Shown one piece after another: positions 27,887-29,232 of a stretch of DNA of 29,232 nucleotides. The notes under the pieces were generated by a model that did not search any database, was not told the DNA's origin, and saw nothing but the letters and a program-made list of their open reading frames with translations. Every line of letters begins with the position of its first letter. The stretch's first letter is position 1. The DNA is taken from IMG/VR virus record IMGVR_UViG_3300025828_000129, positions 1-29,232 of that record. The stretch is one strand, 5' to 3'. Position numbers and translations under genes: made by a program. This stretch comes from a virus.

Positions 27887-28798
27887 ATGGCTATATCACG
27901 TTCACAACTAGTTAAAGAACTAGAGCCAGGATTGAATGCACTATTCGGCCTGGAATACAAACAATACGAAAACCAACACGAAGCTATTTACACTAAAGAA
28001 ACTTCGGACAGAGCTTTTGAAGAAGAAGTAATGTTATCAGGTTTTGCTTCAGCGCAAGTTAAATCTGAGGGTTCTGGCGTAGCTTTTGACAATGCTCAAG
28101 AGACTTACACAGCTAGATACACTCACGAGACTATCGCTTTAGCATTCGCAATCACTGAAGAAGCGATTGAGGATAACCTGTATGACAGATTAGCTTCTAG
28201 ATATACAAAAGCGTTGGCTCGTTCAATGGCGCAAACTAAACAAGTTAAAGCTGTTAATCCTTTAATTCAAGGATTACCAACTACTGATAACTTTGATTCA
28301 GGTGATGGTGTTTCTTTATTTAACACTTCTCACCCAACAATCGCTGGTACAGTAGCTAACACTTTAGCAACTCAAGCGGACCTTAACGAAACTTCATTAG
28401 AGCAGTGTTTAATCGACATCGCTGCAATGACAGATGAGAGAGGTCTTAAGATCGCTGCAAAAGGAATGAAAATGATTATTCCTTCTGAACTTCAGTTCAC
28501 TGCAGAGAGATTAATGAAGTCTGCTAACAGAGTTGGAACAGCTGACAATGATATCAATGCTATCAGATCTATGGGAATGTTACCGCAAGGTTATGTGGTT
28601 AACAATTTCTTAACAGACACTGATGCGTTTTACATCATTACAGATGTGCCAAACGGAATGAAGTACTTTGAGAGAGCACCTATCTCCACTAAAATGGAAG
28701 GTGACTTTGATACTGGAAACGTTAGATACAAAGCAAGAGAGAGATACTCTTTTGGTGTTTCTGACTTTAGAGGTATCTTTGCTTCTGAAGGTGCTTAA
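27887..28798 (+). CDS. Major capsid protein (HK97-fold-like, Mu gpT-like)
   Basis: A 303-residue capsid protein. The N-terminal helix (SRSQLVKELEPGLNALFGLEYK) is followed by a domain with GSGVAFDNAQETYTARYTHE, AFAITEEAIEDNLYDR, and a C-terminal region with MKMIIPSELQFTAERLM and GMLPQGYVVNNFLT. These match capsid proteins of the Mu gpT group and other short HK97-like capsids. There is no clear N-terminal delta domain, so a separate scaffold is required, agreeing with the gene at 25792. GGAGAATAAAAT precedes the ATG, and a strong terminator follows the stop. Confidence 0.85.
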   Translation: MAISRSQLVKELEPGLNALFGLEYKQYENQHEAIYTKETSDRAFEEEVMLSGFASAQVKSEGSGVAFDNAQETYTARYTHETIALAFAITEEAIEDNLYDRLASRYTKALARSMAQTKQVKAVNPLIQGLPTTDNFDSGDGVSLFNTSHPTIAGTVANTLATQADLNETSLEQCLIDIAAMTDERGLKIAAKGMKMIIPSELQFTAERLMKSANRVGTADNDINAIRSMGMLPQGYVVNNFLTDTDAFYIITDVPNGMKYFERAPISTKMEGDFDTGNVRYKARERYSFGVSDFRGIFASEGA

Positions 28799-28818
28799 TT
28801 TTTAAGCATTATTTATTT

Positions 28819-28848
28819 AAAGGGAGGCCTTTCGGCCTCCCTTTTTTT
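28819..28848 (+). terminator. Strong rho-independent terminator after the capsid gene
   Basis: AAAGGGAGGCC and GGCCTCCCTTT form an 11-bp stem with loop TTTC, followed by further Ts. It ends the head-gene transcript just after the major capsid gene. Confidence 0.9.
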
Positions 28849-28867
28849 ATGATAGAAAGATAAAACC

Positions 28868-29104
28868 ATGATGAAAAACTTCTTAGTAAAAATCAATGCA
28901 TACGGATATAGAGCCAATTTTAATATTGAAGCCTTAGATACACCTAAAGGTATTGAATCCGCTATCCTTGACAAAATAGGAAAAAAAGATATAAAGTTTA
29001 CTCCTAATGGTACCTCATCTAGAGTATGCCATTTAACCTACGAGGAGATTGTAAATGGAGAACAATCACATCAAGGATCTTTACAAGACAAAAAGATCGC
29101 TTGA
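28868..29104 (+). CDS. Hypothetical protein (78 residues)
   Basis: A 78-residue protein starting MMKNFLVKINAYGYRANFNI, with a beta-rich N-terminal half and a short charged C-terminus. It lacks a strong ribosome site. It lies downstream of the capsid terminator, so it needs read-through or its own promoter. Its 3' part overlaps the next gene by about 50 bases. No family is recognised. Confidence 0.5.
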   Translation: MMKNFLVKINAYGYRANFNIEALDTPKGIESAILDKIGKKDIKFTPNGTSSRVCHLTYEEIVNGEQSHQGSLQDKKIA

Positions 29105-29232
29105 GTTAGAGTGGGAGCAGGATCATATTAATCATGGTAAATATACCATTAATATGGTTAGGATTGATGAAGAGATTAAAAAAGTTATCAGTCATATCAA
29201 AGTGGCTGAAGCTAAAGAAGCTTTTCACCAAG
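29055..29232 (+). CDS. Hypothetical protein, cut by the window edge
   Basis: ATG at 29055 follows GGAGATTGTAA and opens a frame of at least 59 codons with no stop before the edge. The visible part is charged and helical: KRSLELEWEQDHINHGKYTI, then IDEEIKKVISHIKVAEAKEA. It probably continues as a tail or head-completion region gene, but no function can be assigned. Confidence 0.55.
   Translation, partial: MENNHIKDLYKTKRSLELEWEQDHINHGKYTINMVRIDEEIKKVISHIKVAEAKEAFHQ

Overview
The window looks like a large piece of an AT-rich tailed-phage genome (Caudoviricetes) from a marine source. The phage origin is secure: it has large and small terminase, portal, scaffold-like protein, major capsid protein, family A DNA polymerase, an archaeo-eukaryotic-type primase and a UvrD-like helicase. 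Genes are packed with TAATG/ATGA stop-start overlaps. No integrase, ribosomal RNA, tRNA or bacterial housekeeping gene was seen. From recalled resemblance of many small proteins to uncultured marine phages and pelagiphages, I infer a marine, probably alphaproteobacterial, host; this is not proved by the sequence. Tail genes are absent and presumably lie past the right edge.

Layout. Bases 1-7129 (+) are the replication block: an end fragment, two conserved phage proteins (one possibly ssDNA-binding), primase, SF1 helicase, a DUF3310 protein and PolA. Bases 7135-8460 (+) hold small membrane and cysteine-rich proteins and an M15 peptidase (probable endolysin). At 8.46-8.76 kb a minus-strand gene faces a strong promoter with a 25-bp palindrome lying over its -10 region; the first gene downstream encodes a ribbon-helix-helix-like protein. 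Bases 8763-12605 (+) are a dense operon of small zinc-finger and membrane proteins, a methyltransferase, a GIY-YIG-like nuclease and a PD-(D/E)XK exonuclease. Bases 12606-12969 are non-coding, with seven CTACAAT-type iterons inside an 18-bp inverted repeat: the best replication-origin candidate. From 13.0 to 18.8 kb the strand alternates: TerS (-), VRR-NUC-like nuclease (+), a GP88-family cluster (-), a strongly structured non-coding stretch, and hypothetical genes in both directions. This section carries degenerate heptamer repeats (GCTTGNN / NNCAAGC) and the palindrome TGCGACAATTTGTCGCA with variants.

Bases 18802-19136 are a non-coding segment with a GC-rich hairpin and two phased pairs of GGGTCCCAT, immediately before terL; it is a candidate packaging or late-control site. 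From 19137 rightwards the head module runs on the plus strand: TerL, a small basic protein, portal, a run of very basic small proteins, a probable holin, a DUF6321-like protein, a GroES-like co-chaperonin, a scaffold-like protein, head proteins and the HK97-fold-like major capsid protein, closed by a strong terminator. Two genes follow, the last cut by the window edge.

Points of most interest: PolA carries leucine at the position of E. coli Pol I Phe762; the iteron/inverted-repeat region; the heptamer repeats that run into gene ends; the TGCGACA palindrome set; the autoregulatory-looking RHH switch; and the phased repeats in front of terL.
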